Assembly: GCA_028713875.1 (NCBI GenBank)
Contig: JAQTNM010000011.1
Coordinates: 1 to 15,106 of the forward strand
DNA length: 15,106 nt
Direction of reading: 5' to 3'
From: Candidatus Omnitrophota bacterium
Lineage (GTDB): Bacteria; Omnitrophota; Gorgyraeia; Gygaellales; Profunditerraquicolaceae
Shown: one piece after another, positions 12,781 through 15,106 of the stretch
How the letters are laid out: every line of letters starts with the position of its first letter
Position numbering within the stretch: position 1 is the first letter of the stretch
Translations under genes and position numbers: made by a program
The notes under the pieces: model-generated
Database searches by the model: none
Told to the model about the DNA's origin: nothing
The model's input: the letters and a program-made list of their open reading frames with translations, nothing else

Positions 12781-13224
12781 TTATTTGGAAAGATTTTTCC
12801 TAATGAATATCTCTTTCTGGATTTGTTCATATATTTCTTGCAACATTTTTGGATCATCTACCACTACTGAACTTTCGCTTCTGGAACCATACATGCCCTG
12901 AACAACAATATTTTTTGTAATAGTGATTCTTTCTTTTACGCGATTTTCCCCGAATTGTTCAAGCGTAGCTGTAATAACATAATTATATTCCTGCAGAAAA
13001 CCTGACTTCATTCCTGTTTCTGCCTGTATAACTCCTGCCGTAGAATCTGTGTGTTTTATTACGAAACCTCTGTCTTGCAAAACCGCCATTGTTGCCTTGA
13101 AAGCGTTATCAAGACTTCCTTCTAAATCCTTAGATTCTATGCTTCTTCGCTGTAAATCAGATAAACCAGTCGCACAGCCAGAAAGAAATGCTGCCAATAA
13201 AAACAACCCTAATATTTTTTTCAT
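12781..13224 (-). CDS. Unknown lipoprotein with DUF-type alpha/beta domain
   Basis: This is a 147-residue protein with a lipobox LSGC (Cys17) and a short mature chain. The segment NAFKATMAVLQDRGFVIKHT and then VIQAETG resembles the start of small outer-membrane lipoproteins in which a helix packs on a beta sheet (a pattern seen with 'ALQDEGF.I...D...G.I.A'). YNYVITATLEQFG and RVKERITITKNIVVQ would be the following strands. No named family is claimed. It is 11 bases after the BamE-like gene, clearly the same operon. Codon choice is visibly AT-rich compared with greA or dusB. Confidence 0.75.
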   Translation of the reverse strand: MKKILGLFLLAAFLSGCATGLSDLQRRSIESKDLEGSLDNAFKATMAVLQDRGFVIKHTDSTAGVIQAETGMKSGFLQEYNYVITATLEQFGENRVKERITITKNIVVQGMYGSRSESSVVVDDPKMLQEIYEQIQKEIFIRKNLSK

Positions 13225-13235
13225 TTGTCTTTTCC

Positions 13236-13616
13236 TTAAAAAGCGGAGGATCTATAGCTAAAGTCTTTTACTACATCTTTATCATCAAATTCTATCATTA
13301 AAGTAAAGGTTCTTGCAGAAGTCGAAGACCTGCTACCTGCACCGCCAAGTATAAATAAAGTGCCGTATACATCTGAAGAGCCGCTTTCTACAGAAACTTT
13401 ATCGTATGTCCAAACTTCATTTCCACTCTTATTTTTTGTAACTATATTAGGTGGGCCGAATACTTGTAGAATTTCATTCTGCGTAGTTTGTCCTTTGATT
13501 ATCTTTGTTTTGGCCATACCAGGGGTCAGGTTTGCCTGCTGAACAGGTTGAACACTTGCACAACCGGATAGCGCCAATAAAAAACCTAGTAGAAATAACG
13601 CTATATATTTTTTCAT
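13236..13616 (-). CDS. BamE/SmpA-OmlA-like outer-membrane lipoprotein
   Basis: This is a 126-residue protein with lipobox LSGC (Cys19). The mature part carries the SmpA/OmlA pattern: IIKGQTTQNEILQVFGPPNI (helix-turn ending in a GPP turn), then NEVWTYD, a Gly/Ser-rich loop, and FTLMIEFDDKDVVKDFSY. In BamE the same fold supports the outer-membrane protein assembly machine. Stand-alone relatives in operons with other lipoproteins have unknown duties, so I do not give it the bamE symbol. A strong AGGAGG lies six bases before the ATG. A TATAAA sits farther upstream. Confidence 0.82.
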   Translation of the reverse strand: MKKYIALFLLGFLLALSGCASVQPVQQANLTPGMAKTKIIKGQTTQNEILQVFGPPNIVTKNKSGNEVWTYDKVSVESGSSDVYGTLFILGGAGSRSSTSARTFTLMIEFDDKDVVKDFSYRSSAF

Positions 13617-13696
13617 AACAGCCTCCTGGTATTTAATAAATTTATATTTTCACTTGGCGTTAAGGTTTATTTTACCTCTACCAATATACTTGTCAA

Positions 13697-13945
13697 CTCT
13701 TAAAATGCCTCTGGCGGGGTTCATAGCGAATGGAGATTTTAGCCAATGCAGCTTGAGCATTGAGGGAATCCCGGGGCCCGAAGGGCAATTTCGGGATGGC
13801 GAGGATGTTTGAGCACCGAGGCAGAGGCCGAGGTGCGAGTTCCGCAGCCACCGAAATGTGAAAGACCATTGGCGTCCTTTCGCGAGTATTGTGCTGAAAA
13901 GGAAAATCGACTTGAGCGAGAAACCCGGCAGGGGCATTTCAGGGG
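13697..13945 (+). ncRNA. Candidate structured RNA or RNA-like miniature mobile element
   Basis: The two ends pair over 26 positions with three mismatches: 13697-13722 with 13920-13945, including G-U pairs that exist only on the plus strand. Inside, a three-way junction is formed by GATTTT/AAAATC (13735-13740/13903-13908), GCCAATG/CATTGGC (13742-13748/13867-13873) and CCTTT/AAAGG (13876-13880/13898-13902). Within the second stem are two hairpins. ATCCCG/CGGGAT (13768-13773/13792-13797) is topped by GCCC-GAA-GGGC. GCACC/GGTGC (13813-13817/13832-13836) is followed by facing GA steps and GGC-AGAG-GCC. TATACT at 13685-13690 would start RNA at 13697. No protein frame here is credible. The alternative is a MITE with imperfect terminal repeats. 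Confidence 0.55.
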
Positions 13946-13950
13946 ATGGC

Positions 13951-13980
13951 AAATAAAAACCCGCATAAACTACATGCGGG
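13951..13980 (-). terminator. Terminator downstream of the small exported protein gene
   Basis: CCCGCAT (13960-13966) and ATGCGGG (13974-13980) form a seven-base stem with a seven-base loop. On the minus strand it is followed by TTTTTATTT. It lies about 195 bases after the stop at 14176. Confidence 0.65.
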
Positions 13981-13992
13981 CTCTAAATTTTG

Positions 13993-14052
13993 AAAGGGGG
14001 ACAATTTTAATGTGCCTCTACCCTCTTTCAGGACTTATAGATGTCCCCCTTT
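13993..14052. repeat. Inverted repeat with GGGGGACA-type arms
   Basis: AAAGGGGGACA (13993-14003) and TGTCCCCCTTT (14042-14052) are perfect 11-base inverted arms around 38 bases. GGGGACA...TGTCCCC arms are a known look of REP-like palindromes tied to IS200-type transposases. No transposase is in the window. A short GGCAA/TTGCC hairpin (14054-14069) with a downstream TCTTTTT follows. The rest of the gene-free stretch 14070-14175 shows nothing more. Confidence 0.5.
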
Positions 14053-14175
14053 GGGCAACAATATTTGCCTGTCTTTTTATCAGTGCCTGAATGAACCAGG
14101 GCCCGATAAGAGGCAATTAAACTATAACATATATTGTGGGTATTTTCAATGCCGCCTGGAAAATAAAACCCTGGG

Positions 14176-14538
14176 TTATTTCTTATTTGCGATTGAGACC
14201 AGGCTCAGCTCATTCCCGACCATATCTACGCTCACTGTCACATCAAGCTTACTGTCCTTCTTCTCCAGGAACACCAGGATCTTGAAGTTACTGTCCTTAT
14301 CAAACCTGAAAATCCGTCCATCGGAGGTATAGATAGAATAACCGCTGGCTGCGCAGGTAGACATAAGCGCCTTCTCTTTGGTATATGTCTTAAGAAAATC
14401 CTTCAACTTTTCCGGCGTGCGGATAGGCGTGCACTGGTTATCAATGATGGTTCCGGTAATGGTCATCTCTACCTGGGCAAATGCAAAAGATGCGGCCAGC
14501 CAAAGCGCGATACCTGATAAAAACAACTTTTTAACCAT
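14176..14538 (-). CDS. Small exported protein with two conserved-type Cys
   Basis: This is a 120-residue protein with a signal peptide ending AFAQ (about residue 22). The mature domain starts MTITGTIIDNQC (Cys36) and continues with EKALMSTCAASGYSIYTSDGRIFRFD (Cys62), split here by nothing but context. The pairing 'IDxxC ... C..SGY.....DG..F.FD' is common in small exported proteins of unclassified function. The two Cys may form a disulfide. The ATG at 14538 is preferred because GGAGG lies seven bases upstream. A longer frame from 14580 would start in the rRNA terminator. It is the first protein gene after the 5S rRNA, with its own terminator downstream. Confidence 0.75.
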   Translation of the reverse strand: MVKKLFLSGIALWLAASFAFAQVEMTITGTIIDNQCTPIRTPEKLKDFLKTYTKEKALMSTCAASGYSIYTSDGRIFRFDKDSNFKILVFLEKKDSKLDVTVSVDMVGNELSLVSIANKK

Positions 14539-14579
14539 CGCCAGCCCTCCCCTTTTAAGCGTACCCGGAACAATTAGCA

Positions 14580-14616
14580 AAAACCCCCTACAGCTTAAAA
14601 GCCATAGGGGGTTTTA
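14580..14616. terminator. Terminator of the rRNA operon
   Basis: AAAACCCCCTA (14580-14590) and TAGGGGGTTTT (14605-14615) form a perfect 11-base stem a few bases after the 5S 3' end. T-runs lie on both strands; the minus-strand use matches the rRNA direction. Confidence 0.85.
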
Positions 14617-14620
14617 TTTT

Positions 14621-14737
14621 AAGGAGTACCGACCTACTCTCCCGTAGCCTTACGACTAAAGTACCATCGGCCCGGAGGGGCTTAACGGCCGTATTCGGAA
14701 TGGGAACGGGTGTTTCCCCCTCGGTATGAGTACTCCA
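14621..14737 (-). rRNA. rrf: 5S ribosomal RNA
   Basis: The minus strand shows a complete 5S rRNA of about 117 bases. The ends pair as GGAGTAC (14736-14730) with GTACTCC (14629-14623). Internal landmarks include ACACCCGTTCCCATTCCGAA, the usual loop B/C region, then GTTAAGCCCC and CCGATGGTAC. It lies about 62 bases after the 23S 3' end, and the short spacer (14738-14799) shows no tRNA. Confidence 0.95.
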
Positions 14738-14799
14738 AATAACCTTGGACAACCACATCTTTAGGTAAAACTACAGTCTAACCTCAAAAAAAAGTATTA

Positions 14800-15106
14800 A
14801 AGGCCAAGCCGATTGGCTATTAGTACGCATTAGCTCAAATCCTTACGGATCTTACACATTGCGCCTATCAAGGTCGTAGTCTACGACCAGCCTTCATCCT
14901 CAACCTTGCGGTCAAGGAAGGGATACCTAATCTTGGGGTGGGTTTTGCACTTAGATGCTTTCAGCGCTTATCCCTTCCGAACATAGCTACCCGGCCTTTG
15001 CCCTTGGCAGGACAACCGGAACACCAGAGGTCCGTCTTTCTAGGTCCTCTCGTACTGAAGAAAGATCCCCTTCAAGTATCCTTGCGCCCACATCAGATAG
15101 AGACCG
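14800..15106 (-). rRNA. rrl: 23S ribosomal RNA, 3' end (cut by window edge)
   Basis: The minus strand reads the last 300 bases of 23S rRNA. It holds the sarcin-ricin loop AGTACGAGAGGACC (near 15046-15059) and CTGAAAGCATCTAAG. The 3' end, GCGTACTAATAGCC then a GGCTTGGCC closing arm, falls near 14800. The 5' part and presumably 16S lie to the right of the window. Confidence 0.97.

Noticed and set aside
13650..13966. Two overlapping minus-strand frames and one plus-strand frame through the structured element
   Set aside because: They have no ribosome binding sites, no recognisable domain and odd composition. The open frames are explained by the high GC of the paired sequence.
14054..14080. GGCAA/TTGCC hairpin with a T-run as a plus-strand terminator
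   Set aside because: The stem is only five bases and TG separates it from the T-run. Nothing clear on the plus strand needs it, so it is mentioned only within the repeat entry.
1..15106. CRISPR array, tRNA genes or complete insertion sequence
   Set aside because: I saw no spaced direct repeats, no cloverleaf with the TTC-loop signature (including the 5S-23S spacer) and no transposase motif.

Overview
This window reads as chromosomal DNA of a diderm (Gram-negative type) bacterium. The support is several Sec signal peptides, four lipobox-bearing lipoproteins, a BamE/SmpA-like outer-membrane lipoprotein, an RlpA-like protein and a PilZ protein. The mixture of conserved housekeeping genes with many small unrecognised exported or membrane proteins fits an uncultured candidate-phylum lineage such as Omnitrophota. 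That placement is an inference and is not shown by the sequence. Every protein gene and the rRNA genes run on the minus strand, so the window is read from right to left. The right edge holds the 3' end of 23S rRNA and a full 5S rRNA, closed by a strong hairpin terminator.

Right part (about 11.0-14.6 kb, in order of transcription): a small exported protein with two Cys; a 525-base gene-free stretch; two AT-rich lipoprotein genes (BamE-like, then unknown) ending in a terminator; a cell-wall group (M15 peptidase lipoprotein, a 52-residue small protein, RlpA-like lipoprotein); and a PF04020-type four-helix membrane protein.

Middle part (about 6.1-10.8 kb): two small cupins, a Smr-domain protein, a YkgJ-type cysteine-cluster protein, a secreted cyclophilin, a hemerythrin-like protein, a PilZ protein, and small membrane or secreted proteins. 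Most are single genes or pairs with their own promoters.

Left part: a tight run holding a small unknown protein, GreA, an exported beta-rich protein, a membrane protein, a Tyr-patterned coiled-coil protein and a DusB-type tRNA-dihydrouridine synthase. It is followed by a stand-alone BatD-type domain and by a surface-sugar pair: a NeuB-SAF-cupin fusion and an acetolactate-synthase-like TPP enzyme cut by the left edge.

The most interesting material is non-coding. First, bases 13697-13945 fold on the plus strand into a closed architecture: a long terminal stem, a three-way junction, and a hairpin with tandem G-A/G-A steps. A TATACT box sits seven bases before the first paired base. This is a candidate new structured RNA or an RNA-like miniature mobile element. 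Second, bases 10861-10961 look like an independent small-RNA gene with a 17-bp-spaced promoter, a dyad in the spacer, two hairpins and a U-tract terminator. Third, three genes carry a perfect TATAAT exactly six bases before ATG and lack a Shine-Dalgarno sequence, which points to leaderless mRNAs. All RNA and promoter calls come from reading the sequence by eye and were not computed.
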